Positions 29,154 through 38,398 of a stretch of DNA of 64,000 bases are shown piece after piece. The notes under the pieces were generated by a model that saw only the letters and a program-made list of their open reading frames with translations, had not been told where the DNA came from and made no database searches. The stretch is from Ecytonucleospora hepatopenaei (Eukaryota; Microsporidia; Enterocytozoonidae): assembly GCA_026692725.1 (NCBI GenBank), contig JAPMUG010000012.1, positions 1-64,000 on the forward strand. The letters are read 5' to 3'. A program made the translations under genes and the position numbers. Within the stretch, counting starts at the first letter, position 1, and the number at the start of each line of letters is the position of its first letter.

Positions 29154-29158
29154 TTTTT
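29154..29158 (+). terminator. Oligo-T terminator after RNase P RNA
   Basis: Five T residues begin four bases after the closing strand of helix P1, the expected polymerase III stop. They lie within 11 bp of the convergent SOF1 stop codon. Confidence 0.6.
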
Positions 29159-29168
29159 ATTAAATAAT

Positions 29169-30518
29169 TTATTTGTTTTTATTTTGTGTGTTTTTCCTAT
29201 CATTTAATTGTTTAACCTTATTTTTTATATCTTTAGACATGTGTCTGTGGTTTTTTATCCGTTCGATTTCACTAAACCCACTGAATTTTTCTTGCAGGGC
29301 TTTCATTTCGGCAAGGTGCTTTTTTTCCTGTCCACTTGCCTTGATTTTTTGCAGCGCATCCGCTTTCCACACGCGAATATTTCCATCGTCCGATCCACTT
29401 ACTATGTAATTACCACATGCACTATACTTTACACTATTTACTATTCCCATTCTCTTGTTAAAATACATGTCTTTATACGCTATTTTATCATCCTGCATGC
29501 TAAAAGTGTAAATAAGACCGTCTGTTGTTCCACATGCAATTTTGTTATTTTTTAAACTATCCTTTGCTTCCAGTGAACATGAAATACTTCTTACACCTGC
29601 CACTGTTTCGAACACTCTTATTGGTTTTTCCATATTTCGGTTATCATACGCAATAAAACCGCCTTCTGTGCCTAAATAAACATTTTTGCCTTTAACATCC
29701 ATGCAATTTATAGATGAATTGATTACATTATTTTTTAACTTAGAATTTCCAATTTCTACGTCATAAACCATTTCATCTGCTCTGCTATCAACCATAAAAG
29801 TTTTGTTAAATGAAGACCCATGAAAAAGATAATTCATATTTTTGTTTATAGCAATATTTTGTAGACCATCTGATTTTGTTCTTTCATAACTAAATGTTTC
29901 TTTAAGACAGTCATAAAGTCTAATCTCGTTTGAAGTGGCTACTAGCAAATTATTTTTGTGATAATTTATGTCGAGGACATTATTGCGATTGTTGACAATA
30001 CCATCATAAGTAAAATTTGTAATTTTTTTATTTGTCCATCTGTTGCATTTTGTAAATTCATATTTAAAATTATATACTTCCTGTACATAATTATTTTTCA
30101 AGCTATTGCTTTCTTCTATTTTATAATTTTTTATAAAAATATCTCTGTTTATGCAAACAAAAATATTTTTATCACAAATTCCAACTTTGTTTACGTTTCC
30201 TTCAATCTCAAATTTTTCCAATACTTTTTTATTCAGTAAGTCCCATATCAACACCTCATTAGAATAGCAAGAACTCACAAAAAAATTTTTATAATTTTCC
30301 ATGCTACAAATTCCTTCATTATGTAAATTATAAACATCAACCAGTGGTTTGCTGTTCATTTTATCTAATTTAGTAGCATTAAGTGCTTTTACATATTCTT
30401 TTTCTAGTCTACATTCATTGTATCTGTCTTCTTCTCTATATTCTCTTTCGTTTAAATCGTTTTTACAGTCTTTCCTTCTTACATTTCTGCTGTGATAATT
30501 ACAATTTATTTTTGGCAT
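29169..30518 (-). CDS. SOF1: SOF1 (DCAF13), U3 snoRNP/SSU processome WD40 protein
   Basis: SOF1 is required for 18S rRNA maturation in the nucleolus. The 449-residue protein has the family's N-terminal EYVKALNATKLDKMNSKP block, a WD40 propeller with a clear last repeat (GNYIVSGSDDGNIRVWKA), and the diagnostic SOF1 C-terminal extension QEKKHLAEMKALQEKFSGF...IKNHRHMSKDI. Middle WD repeats are diverged. It is convergent with the RNase P RNA gene, 20 bp apart. No CCC element is seen before the ATG. Confidence 0.92.
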   Translation of the reverse strand: MPKINCNYHSRNVRRKDCKNDLNEREYREEDRYNECRLEKEYVKALNATKLDKMNSKPLVDVYNLHNEGICSMENYKNFFVSSCYSNEVLIWDLLNKKVLEKFEIEGNVNKVGICDKNIFVCINRDIFIKNYKIEESNSLKNNYVQEVYNFKYEFTKCNRWTNKKITNFTYDGIVNNRNNVLDINYHKNNLLVATSNEIRLYDCLKETFSYERTKSDGLQNIAINKNMNYLFHGSSFNKTFMVDSRADEMVYDVEIGNSKLKNNVINSSINCMDVKGKNVYLGTEGGFIAYDNRNMEKPIRVFETVAGVRSISCSLEAKDSLKNNKIACGTTDGLIYTFSMQDDKIAYKDMYFNKRMGIVNSVKYSACGNYIVSGSDDGNIRVWKADALQKIKASGQEKKHLAEMKALQEKFSGFSEIERIKNHRHMSKDIKNKVKQLNDRKNTQNKNK

Positions 30519-30675
30519 GTTTTTAAAAGTAAATTGTCTATAAAAATGTTCAAACTATATACTAAATTATGTGACAAAATATATAATAAACTATATTATT
30601 GTGTAAATCTAACTTAAAATAAAATTATAATAAAAACAATTTTTATATATTGGGAAAAATGGGTTAAAAATATTT

Positions 30676-31335
30676 TTATTTAGTAATTTTATACATGTTT
30701 TTCATTTTTGAAAAATATGCCTTTCCTTCCTTTATATTTATACAAATGTATTTATCTGCAGTTTGTTTAGTCATGTTATATGTCCTTCCTCTTACTGTTA
30801 TTTTGTTTACTATAGAAGAACCATTATCATTAAACTCATATTCTGCAAATGGTTCACACTCACCTGCTATCATAATAAAATCATCCTGATTGCTTTTGAC
30901 TAAATCATATTCTTCCACAATTTCCTCTTCTGGATCATTTTCCTGCTTTTCATCGACCAATTTAAAAGACTGTCCTAAAAAAGTACTAAAGTTAAAAATG
31001 TGTTTTAACCTATCAGCCTGTGAATACCTTAAAAAAACTTCTGATCTTTCATTTTGTTTTGCGTAATATTCTTTATCAATAATCTCCTCCTTCTTAAAAA
31101 TATTTTTGTTTTCATCTATTTTCTCCTCCTCTAAATTGTTGAGTTCTTCTAAAATATTTATAAAATCAAGAGGATCCTGGTAAATACACTTAAAATCATC
31201 ATCAAGAGCATCGCACTGGCTTGTAAACTCAAATGGTTCTTTTAGTTCTATATCCATTAAAAAAGGTCCTGGTAAATCTACCGGAGGCAGACTGTTAAAT
31301 TTTATGTCTTTATTTTTGTCATTTTTTTCTTCCAT
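30676..31335 (-). CDS. PAF1: Probable PAF1, RNA polymerase II elongation-complex subunit
   Basis: The 219-residue acidic protein begins with IKFNSLPPVDLPGPFLMDIE, which parallels the N-terminal block of Paf1 (IKYQNSLPVPQLPPKLL in yeast). Its C-terminus (RGRTYNMTKQ...INIKEGKAYFSKMKNMYKI) follows the spacing of Paf1's RDYDM...IRLNDKDGIAYY...SKIEL block. Paf1 couples transcription elongation to histone marks. Length is half that of yeast. The call depends on two weak blocks in the right order. The start is 35 bp from the divergent SUMO start, with a CCGC element between. Confidence 0.5.
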   Translation of the reverse strand: MEEKNDKNKDIKFNSLPPVDLPGPFLMDIELKEPFEFTSQCDALDDDFKCIYQDPLDFINILEELNNLEEEKIDENKNIFKKEEIIDKEYYAKQNERSEVFLRYSQADRLKHIFNFSTFLGQSFKLVDEKQENDPEEEIVEEYDLVKSNQDDFIMIAGECEPFAEYEFNDNGSSIVNKITVRGRTYNMTKQTADKYICINIKEGKAYFSKMKNMYKITK

Positions 31336-31370
31336 TTCTGCGGTATAAAAATTTTAAAATGTTTTATCCC
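31336..31370. promoter_or_regulatory. 35-bp divergent promoter between PAF1-like gene and SUMO
   Basis: The two ATGs are separated by only 35 bp. A CCGC variant faces left (complement of 31340-31343) and a CCC abuts the SUMO ATG (31368-31370). All core promoter information for both genes lies here or inside coding sequence. Confidence 0.6.
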
Positions 31371-31691
31371 ATGCTTTCCAACAACGATGACAATAGCAAT
31401 TTAATTGATGATATCAAGTCAAATAACACCCAGAATAATGATAATGAACACATTTACATAAATATAAAAAACAGCAATGGAAACATAGTAAAAATTAGAG
31501 CAAAAAGGAAATATAAAGTAGGAAAAATACTTAGTGGATATTGTGACGTAAAGAAGGTCAATCCAAGTGAGTATCGATTAATTCACGATGGAGAGTTTTT
31601 AGCAGAAAATCAGACTTTAGAAAATTACAACATAAAGGATCAGGATATCCTAACAATTGTAACCCAGCAAACAGGAGGATGTCATAAATAA
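31371..31691 (+). CDS. SMT3: SUMO (SMT3) ubiquitin-like modifier precursor
   Basis: The start at 31371 is chosen because CCC directly precedes it; an in-frame ATG 12 bp upstream lies before the element. The 106-residue precursor has a disordered Asn/Asp-rich N-terminus, a ubiquitin fold (HIYINIKNSNGNIVKIRAKR, YRLIHDGEFL) and the end QQTGGCHK. Cleavage after Gly103 by a Ulp-type protease would remove CHK and expose the conjugating di-glycine. Length and the QTGG motif separate it from ubiquitin and NEDD8. Confidence 0.92.
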   Translation: MLSNNDDNSNLIDDIKSNNTQNNDNEHIYINIKNSNGNIVKIRAKRKYKVGKILSGYCDVKKVNPSEYRLIHDGEFLAENQTLENYNIKDQDILTIVTQQTGGCHK

Positions 31692-31726
31692 AAATAAATT
31701 TTAGTTATCCCTATTTTTTGTTTTTA

Positions 31727-32881
31727 ATGCCTAATGATTTTGTTATAGAGCCTATAACCGTGGCAAATAAAAATGTAACATCATTTTATGATAAAAAGGA
31801 TGTTTCTTTCTTGGTTAATGAAAAATATAAATTTACAAAATATTTCAATGAGAAAACAGACAAAATGGCCATGTGTTTTTTTACTGAGGAAAAAATGGTG
31901 TTTGTTGAGCATGAAATTCAATTTTCAAGTACGATGACTGAAAAAGAAGAGGTAGAATTTTACACAAAAAATAATCATACGGTTACTGAAATTGATTTTT
32001 CATTTTCCATTGATCATCTTTTCTTTAGAAAGGTAGAAAGTATTTTGTCAAAAAAATTTAAAAATTTAAAAGGATATTTCATTCAGATAATCATAAAGGA
32101 CACAAATGAAAGAAATATAATTGCATCACTAATAGATATATTTATTAATATATTGAATTGTAAGGGAATACAAATATTAACATATGGTTTTTTAGTTGCT
32201 ATGAAATTAAGAGAGCCTACGTTAGCATTAAAAATAAAATACACTAAAAACAATATGAATAAAAAAGACAGTAATCTTTCAATAACCGATGATAATAATA
32301 CTTTAATATCTGATAATCTTAATTATGTATTTGTAGATGATTATACAATTTTAGAAAGTATTGAAATACCCAGAAAAGAAAAATCCTTAAACACAATTTT
32401 TAAACATGAAATAAATTATGATATAGCAGATGAAATTAACAAACTTAAAAGTATAAATTATGAAAATACATTTACATGCCGTTTATGTGATTTTTATGAG
32501 AAGGAAGAAGAGAAAATTATTAAACATATTGAAAAAGAACATAAAATAGAAGAAACAACTGTAAAAGAGAATGTAGTTGAGTTAAAAGACAGATATGATT
32601 TTATACAGTTAACAAATTATTTATATTGCAATAAAAAGAAAATACATGAAAAATGTTTTGAAATAGAAATATGTGAAAATGATTTTGAAAGAAGTAAAAA
32701 TGTAAATGAGAAATTATCTGGAGATACAAATAAGACTATGGCCTTAAATGTTGGTGATTTGATTTATGAAGCATTTACACTTAGGGATTTGGAAATAAGC
32801 AAGGAATTGTGGATTGCAGATAAGGAGTGGGAAATTGGTAGGATAAGACTGTTAAAAGAAAAGGTTTTGTTTTATATATAA
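31727..32881 (+). CDS. Hypothetical protein with one C2H2-like finger
   Basis: The frame is open from 31718, but the first ATG, preceded by a CCC element about 16 bp upstream, is at 31727, giving 384 residues. The middle contains FTCRLCDFYEKEEEKIIKHIEKEHK, a C2H2 finger with CxxC and HxxxxH spacing. The last 25 residues (ELWIADKEWEIGRIRLLKEK) are strikingly Trp/Arg-rich and look conserved. The N-terminal 170 residues have alternating strands and helices, loosely RNase PH-like, but I cannot support that. No family is assigned. It lies 35 bp after SUMO on the same strand. Confidence 0.7.
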   Translation: MPNDFVIEPITVANKNVTSFYDKKDVSFLVNEKYKFTKYFNEKTDKMAMCFFTEEKMVFVEHEIQFSSTMTEKEEVEFYTKNNHTVTEIDFSFSIDHLFFRKVESILSKKFKNLKGYFIQIIIKDTNERNIIASLIDIFINILNCKGIQILTYGFLVAMKLREPTLALKIKYTKNNMNKKDSNLSITDDNNTLISDNLNYVFVDDYTILESIEIPRKEKSLNTIFKHEINYDIADEINKLKSINYENTFTCRLCDFYEKEEEKIIKHIEKEHKIEETTVKENVVELKDRYDFIQLTNYLYCNKKKIHEKCFEIEICENDFERSKNVNEKLSGDTNKTMALNVGDLIYEAFTLRDLEISKELWIADKEWEIGRIRLLKEKVLFYI

Positions 32882-33016
32882 AATCATTAGCATTTAATTC
32901 TTTAAATATTTTTGTTGTTTTTAATATTTTTGTTATTTTAAAAAGCACCCTTATTTTATATTTTCAAATAGCTTAACAAACATTAAAAAACATTAACGAA
33001 ATTTATAAATATTTTT

Positions 33017-33655
33017 ATGTTATTTAAATTTTATACTTTATTAGGAATAGCTAATGCAGAAATATTTGAGTTTAATGATGAAAACCCACTAGAAATAAAC
33101 TTTAGGTTAGAAGCACAGAATATTTCCAGTGGATTCTTTGTTATGTATGATCCTGATCACATGACAGAAGACAATATAGTCACTTCATCTACAAGTTTTA
33201 AAGTTGAGGTTGCTGCTAAGAACAACACTAAGAAATTTTTTGAAAGCACCATTAACAGCACTGAGAAAAAACATTTTAGTTTTTCAAATACAACCATGGA
33301 AAATTTGTTTGTTAGAATTACACCTATTAATTTGCATAAAAACAATTTTAAGAGACCACCTATGGTAAAAATGATATTTGAGACAAAATTGAACACATTT
33401 GACACAGAGAATGCTGTAAAACATCAAATTGAACCAGCTGTTGCAGAATTTGATAAGTTAATAACCAAGCTAACAGATATTATAAATGTTTCTCAAAATG
33501 CAAGCAAAAAAACAATACAGCTAGGAGCTGAACATAAAAGAATGTTTGGAATTGTAGTGTTTTTATCATTTGTTGGACTAATAGCATATGCAATATTTAA
33601 CATTGTACAGGTGTCATTAATGAAGAAATATTTGACGGAGAAGAAATATTTATAA
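33017..33655 (+). CDS. p24/EMP24-GP25L family cargo receptor
   Basis: p24 proteins cycle between ER and Golgi in COPII and COPI vesicles and help export GPI-anchored cargo, which fits the presence of GWT1. The 212-residue protein has a signal peptide (MLFKFYTLLGIANAE), a lumenal beta-rich GOLD domain, a coiled-coil linker, a single membrane helix (about 176-199) and a short cytosolic tail ending KKYLTEKKYL with basic residues. A CCC element lies about 67 bp upstream with no ATG between, so this mRNA may have an unusually long leader. Confidence 0.85.
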   Translation: MLFKFYTLLGIANAEIFEFNDENPLEINFRLEAQNISSGFFVMYDPDHMTEDNIVTSSTSFKVEVAAKNNTKKFFESTINSTEKKHFSFSNTTMENLFVRITPINLHKNNFKRPPMVKMIFETKLNTFDTENAVKHQIEPAVAEFDKLITKLTDIINVSQNASKKTIQLGAEHKRMFGIVVFLSFVGLIAYAIFNIVQVSLMKKYLTEKKYL

Positions 33656-33756
33656 TAAACATTAAACAGTATAATTCATTTAATAAATTGTTTTTATATA
33701 TTTTTAAGTTTTAAGTTATATCAAATTATATTATAAATGTTTTAATTAATAATTTA

Positions 33757-33984
33757 TTAGTCTTGTTTAAAAACATGTTTTTCTTCAACAACATTATTTG
33801 GATTTATAATGTTAATTTCATGTATAATGTTTTTTCTTTTTTTTAAATCGCATTTTGATAATTTTTTACATAAAGCATCAATTTGATGGTGTGTCTGTTT
33901 ACAATCATCTTTAAATTTAACTTTTTTAATCTCAGGTTTACTCATATGTACTTTTCCAAGCAAACTCAATAATAAAAAATACAT
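33757..33984 (-). CDS. Small probable secreted protein, unknown
   Basis: The 75-residue protein has a hydrophobic start (MYFLLLSLLGKVHMSK) followed by a Lys-rich chain with three Cys. ACCTT lies before the ATG, a weak form of the CCC element. No family is recognised. It is small enough to be spurious, but the element and the signal peptide argue for a gene. An alternative start at residue 14 would remove the signal. Confidence 0.5.
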   Translation of the reverse strand: MYFLLLSLLGKVHMSKPEIKKVKFKDDCKQTHHQIDALCKKLSKCDLKKRKNIIHEINIINPNNVVEEKHVFKQD

Positions 33985-34009
33985 AAGGTAAAATAAATTT
34001 ACTGTTTTT

Positions 34010-34029
34010 TTAAATTAAGCTTAATTTAA
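34010..34029. repeat. Perfect 20-bp palindrome
   Basis: TTAAATTAAGCTTAATTTAA is a perfect inverted repeat in the spacer between a small secreted-protein gene and TRM7. It shares the TAAGCTTA core with the palindrome at 7371-7390. Confidence 0.8.
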
Positions 34030-34134
34030 GTAAAAAACAGTTATTTATGTAAAAATGTTTAATTAAATTATAAACTACATTTTATTAATAACATATAGAA
34101 TATAAAACTGTTTAAAATAATTTAAAATTACATT

Positions 34135-35073
34135 TTATTGATTTCTTTTCTGTTTCAAAACATCATTGTATGGGGCATCTATAGGCTTAGAATTTTTATA
34201 GTTTTCACCTTTAACAACCTCTTCCACATAATAATCTGGATCTGGTTCTCCATAACCACAAATATCAACCTCTATTTCTTCAAAATCATCCGTAAAATCT
34301 ATAGTTTCAGTCAAAATATCCATTACTTTATCAATAAAATCACTGTTTTCCATATTATCAAGTAAATTGTCAGTTGTTTTATTATACAGAGAGTCTTCTT
34401 CCTTTATAATAGACATGTATTTTTCTTTACATATCCCTCTACAAACCATAAAACATTCTGTAGAATTTGCTCTACTTGCTCTAGGCTTTGTTAAAAAAAC
34501 ATCTTTAAAATATTTTCTAAAGTGTCTTACCACGTATTTTGTAAATTTATTTCTGAATATTTTTGTAACGAACGTATTTACCAAAGTAACACTATTTTTA
34601 TTCATATCTAACCTATTTTTTATCAAAATATTTAAATTAATTTTGTTGATGATTGTTAAGCATGCTTTTAACAAATCTATTTGTGCATATAAATCAATAT
34701 CAGAATATCCGGTTACATCAGGTGCACCGTCACAAATTATCACATCCACGTTATATTTGCTCACTTCATTTATAAATGCAGAATCAGTGATATCTGCCTT
34801 ATATATTTTTACATTTTCAATGGGGACCATGTCTTGTAAATCCACTGCTATTATTCTATCTATGCTTTTACCATGCAATTCACTCAAATACTGTGACCAA
34901 CTGCCTGGTGCTGCACATAAGTCAATGACATTGTGTTTAACATTTTTAATGCTTTGAAATATTTTGTATTTTTCATCTATTTGCTTTAACTTATAAATAC
35001 TTCTTGCTCTGTAATTATTTTGCTTAGACATAAAATAATAAACATCTCTCTTATCCTTGCTATTGATTGTCAT
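34135..35073 (-). CDS. TRM7: TRM7 (FTSJ1), tRNA 2'-O-methyltransferase of the anticodon loop
   Basis: Trm7 methylates riboses 32 and 34 of certain tRNAs. The 312-residue protein has KRDVYYFMSKQNNYRARSIYKL, the SAM loop DLCAAPGSWSQYL, the Asp block CDGAPDVTG, a Lys in VTKIFR and the Glu in NSTECFMV, so the K-D-K-E tetrad is present. Two features are unusual: an insert of about 20 residues before the catalytic Lys block (around IKNRLDMNKNS), and a C-terminal acidic extension of about 80 residues beyond the normal end. CCCTC precedes the ATG. Rrp44-type rRNA methylases of the same fold are less likely given the DGAPDVTG form. Confidence 0.9.
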   Translation of the reverse strand: MTINSKDKRDVYYFMSKQNNYRARSIYKLKQIDEKYKIFQSIKNVKHNVIDLCAAPGSWSQYLSELHGKSIDRIIAVDLQDMVPIENVKIYKADITDSAFINEVSKYNVDVIICDGAPDVTGYSDIDLYAQIDLLKACLTIINKINLNILIKNRLDMNKNSVTLVNTFVTKIFRNKFTKYVVRHFRKYFKDVFLTKPRASRANSTECFMVCRGICKEKYMSIIKEEDSLYNKTTDNLLDNMENSDFIDKVMDILTETIDFTDDFEEIEVDICGYGEPDPDYYVEEVVKGENYKNSKPIDAPYNDVLKQKRNQ

Positions 35074-35109
35074 ATGAAGAGGGTTAAAAAATAAATTTAT
35101 TTTTTATTC

Positions 35110-35502
35110 TTAATCATTTTTTCCTTCATCCTCTGATATGTCTTCACAAGATAAAGTTATACTTTTATGACTTGTTGATGAGGATTCACAAGATTTTAAT
35201 TCATTTTCACCTTCTTTATCCTTACCAGGGTCTTCTTCTTTTTTAAGCTGTTGTAAAAGTTTTTCTTGATATTTTTTACTTGCTTCTTTTAGATTTGCAC
35301 GCTGTTTATCGGTAGGTGGTGTGCTTCTTCCTTCCTTCCTTTGCCTTTTACTTTTTTTATATATCCTGTCAATAGGTTTTTCAGGATTATTTGGTGTAGT
35401 TTGTAAACTTCCACTTGGTTCTTCACTAGAATTAGTTGAATCTGACGGGTTATACATTTTACTTAAAGTACAAAACACAATAAGAAAATAATTGAAAAAC
35501 AT
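35110..35502 (-). CDS. Small secreted basic protein with NLS-like cluster
   Basis: The frame is open from 35562, but CCC (complement of 35508-35510) lies five bases before the ATG at 35502, giving 130 residues. The protein starts MFFNYFLIVFCTLSKM, a good signal peptide. It continues as a disordered Ser/Pro/Lys-rich chain with KKSKRQRKEGR, an NLS-like basic run, and an acidic Ser-rich end (SCEDISEDEGKND). There is no second hydrophobic segment. The family is not recognised. It resembles, in layout only, the secreted NLS-bearing family at 19895-25310. Confidence 0.65.
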   Translation of the reverse strand: MFFNYFLIVFCTLSKMYNPSDSTNSSEEPSGSLQTTPNNPEKPIDRIYKKSKRQRKEGRSTPPTDKQRANLKEASKKYQEKLLQQLKKEEDPGKDKEGENELKSCESSSTSHKSITLSCEDISEDEGKND

Positions 35503-35662
35503 TAGAAGGGTTTGATCAAAATTTGTTTTTGTTTTTTGATCATAAAAGAAAAAAATGATCAAAAAATAAAAGCATGTTTAAACCATTATATCTCTGATAT
35601 ACCATTAAATATATACAAAATCATTTCTATTTCTTAATCAGTAAATTTCTAAAAATTTTACC

Positions 35663-38305
35663 TTATTTTGTCCCTAATATTTTTTCTACCTCTATTTCTT
35701 TTCTATTGCTCTTTTTATATTCCTTATGGATGCAATGCATGTATTCTCTGATTTCTGTATTTGAAATGTGTCTTTCTATAATTTCTACTATTTTTTCCTT
35801 ATCATCCTTACTTATGTTTCTTATTTGTTTCATTAAAATAAAAACATACAGTTTGTCTTCAACCACATACATGTTATTTACCAAATATTTATATGTTTCA
35901 TTATTATTATAATTATATAGGTTACTAATGTTTTCTGTATTTTTAGTAAACTTATCTATAATGGTGTAAACTGCATTATTATCTTCAACGTCCCTATTAA
36001 TACATTGATCAGCATTCTGATTAATAGTTTGATAGCTAACCAATTCCATTTTTATTCTTTCATAAATAATGTTTATACTTCCAAAAATACTGTTTAAGCA
36101 TACGTTAAAAAAATTTCTATATAAATATTTGTAATTTTTGTTTATCACCAGGTATTCAATGACAGTGTTCGGAACAACCAACTTGTCTTTTAACGCATAC
36201 ATAAAAATTACACTCAAAATATCGTGTGATAAATATAACCTGGTAAAAAGACTAATGTTATTTCTCAAAAATAAATCTGAATCTCCATTTCTCCCTTCTA
36301 TAAAAATGTTTTCTAAAATCAACACCAGCCTGTGTTTATTTTTTGATGAATCAGGTCCATGTATTCCTTCTGCTATTTCATTCAAACAGTTTTTTATTAT
36401 TTCAAAATGTTCCTTTTTCTTTTTAAATTTTGGGTAACTTAGCATTAAAACCAAGGCAAAAAGATCATTATCACTTATTTCATTCATGTTTGAATTAAAC
36501 ATTTTTTCAAAATTAACATAATCACCCAATGCACCATAAATTACCAAATTAAATCTACTGGATGGATTTACCGTGCCTTTTAATATCATGATGATTTTAT
36601 CATGTAATAGACTGTCATAATTATTTGCCAAAGAAAACAATATTTTACCTAATCTCTTAACATGTTCCTTATAAATTATGTTCTTTGTAAATGTATTCAC
36701 CATTTTGTCTACTAAAATATTGTTAAGATTTGAAATGGTCTTTAATTTACTTAATTTGTTGTTTATAATGATAAGAATGTATTTAGTGCATTCATACATT
36801 TTTTTACTTCTCAGCCATTCTTCATTTTCTGTTATTATTGCACACAATTCAACTAAATCAAATTCTACAAATTCATACATGTATGCAATAAAATGCAAAA
36901 CATATGGTGTGTCAAAATTGATATTATTTAACACATTTCTAATATCAACGTATAATAAATTGTTGTTATATTCTCTGTTTGGTGTTTTAGATAAGGAAAG
37001 CTTGTAAAATTCATCCAGCTCAAAAAAAGCATGTGAAACACTTATTAAATATTTTTTAACAATTTCCATGTCTACAATCACATTGCTATCAGCACATATT
37101 TTAAAATAATAAAATAAAACCGTTTTGTACTGAATATTGGTGAGTTTTATTTGGGTGTCATTCAAAATATCCAAAAACAATTTTATGTCATTTGTATTCT
37201 CTATTTCATGTATAACGTAATTTACATTTATTTGCTTAAAGACATTTAGAAAAATATCATGACCTTGTTTAAAAGTAGCCTGTTTGATTTTTGTATAAAT
37301 TGCATGTTGCTGAGACATGTCAAAACACCTGATTATTTCAATTTTTGACAGCGTTTTTCTTGAATTTATCAATACGTAATTAAATAAACGTTGATAAACA
37401 GAAAAAATTATATTTTGGAGTTTTTGTGATTTAAAAATGTCTTTTATGATCAGAAAAAGATCCTCTGATTGATTTTGTTCGTTGCTTTCCAATGAAACCT
37501 GAAAATAAATTTTGCTAAAAACTTCAAATATTTTTAACATAAAACTGTCATTTACATTATTTAAAGCTTTTAAATTTTTAAGTGCAAATAAATCAACTTC
37601 AATATTGTTTAACCAATGATGTGTATAGGCTAATAAAAAAATAATTATAGGTTTTTCATTTATCTTTGTTTTTAAATAATTGAAAAAAGATGGTACATTA
37701 AAATCATCAATTGTATTAAAAAACATTTTTAACACATCCAAAACTCTCTCTTTTGTCAAATCAAGGCTATTTTTATCATCGTTATAGCTTATTATTACTT
37801 TTTCTATCAATTTATGCAAGACATAATTTTTAAATGAAACACCGTATACGTCAGTTGAATCTAATTTTGAATAATCCAAATACAAATCTGTAAATAGCCT
37901 TTCTGGCAATGAAACATATCTTATATGCTTAAACACTTTTATTCTTAAGGTTAAAGAACATTTAAGCTTCTTTCGCATAAAAATATAGAATAAAGAATAA
38001 AAACTATCTTTAAAATAAAAACATGCTGTTGTTTTTGATAATTCAAATAACAACTCTAATACAGAAGACATGTATTCTTCTGTCGAACAATTAAAATTGT
38101 CAATTGTTAACAAATTAAAAATTATTTCAAGTATTTGCTTTTCCCTCTCATTAAAATTGTTTTCTTGGACTTTATCTGCTAATTTTTTAAGCTCATGTTT
38201 AACGTGTTTATATTCCATTTTATTAAATTTTGACTCGCAATTTTCTTTATTTTCTTGTTCTTCTATTTTTTGTATTTTACTCATATTTGTCGAAGTGTCA
38301 GGCAT
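35663..38305 (-). CDS. Large helical (solenoid-like) protein, unknown
   Basis: The 880-residue protein reads as continuous amphipathic helices without membrane segments or a signal peptide, suggesting an ARM/HEAT-type scaffold. The N-terminus is charged. CCCTT lies a few bases before the ATG. Candidate roles include a non-SMC condensin or cohesin subunit or a nuclear transport factor, given its size and the SMC genes nearby. No diagnostic motif is visible, so this is only a suggestion. Confidence 0.7.
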   Translation of the reverse strand: MPDTSTNMSKIQKIEEQENKENCESKFNKMEYKHVKHELKKLADKVQENNFNEREKQILEIIFNLLTIDNFNCSTEEYMSSVLELLFELSKTTACFYFKDSFYSLFYIFMRKKLKCSLTLRIKVFKHIRYVSLPERLFTDLYLDYSKLDSTDVYGVSFKNYVLHKLIEKVIISYNDDKNSLDLTKERVLDVLKMFFNTIDDFNVPSFFNYLKTKINEKPIIIFLLAYTHHWLNNIEVDLFALKNLKALNNVNDSFMLKIFEVFSKIYFQVSLESNEQNQSEDLFLIIKDIFKSQKLQNIIFSVYQRLFNYVLINSRKTLSKIEIIRCFDMSQQHAIYTKIKQATFKQGHDIFLNVFKQINVNYVIHEIENTNDIKLFLDILNDTQIKLTNIQYKTVLFYYFKICADSNVIVDMEIVKKYLISVSHAFFELDEFYKLSLSKTPNREYNNNLLYVDIRNVLNNINFDTPYVLHFIAYMYEFVEFDLVELCAIITENEEWLRSKKMYECTKYILIIINNKLSKLKTISNLNNILVDKMVNTFTKNIIYKEHVKRLGKILFSLANNYDSLLHDKIIMILKGTVNPSSRFNLVIYGALGDYVNFEKMFNSNMNEISDNDLFALVLMLSYPKFKKKKEHFEIIKNCLNEIAEGIHGPDSSKNKHRLVLILENIFIEGRNGDSDLFLRNNISLFTRLYLSHDILSVIFMYALKDKLVVPNTVIEYLVINKNYKYLYRNFFNVCLNSIFGSINIIYERIKMELVSYQTINQNADQCINRDVEDNNAVYTIIDKFTKNTENISNLYNYNNNETYKYLVNNMYVVEDKLYVFILMKQIRNISKDDKEKIVEIIERHISNTEIREYMHCIHKEYKKSNRKEIEVEKILGTK

Positions 38306-38398
38306 TAAATAAGGGTTGCATAAAATAAACTTTAAATTTTTATGTGCCTACAAACAAATTTAAATTTTGTTTAAAATATAAAAATCACGACAAATTTA

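Noticed and set aside
34367..34957. 196-residue plus-strand frame with hydrophobic stretches
   Set aside because: It lies wholly over the complement of TRM7, whose motifs are clear.
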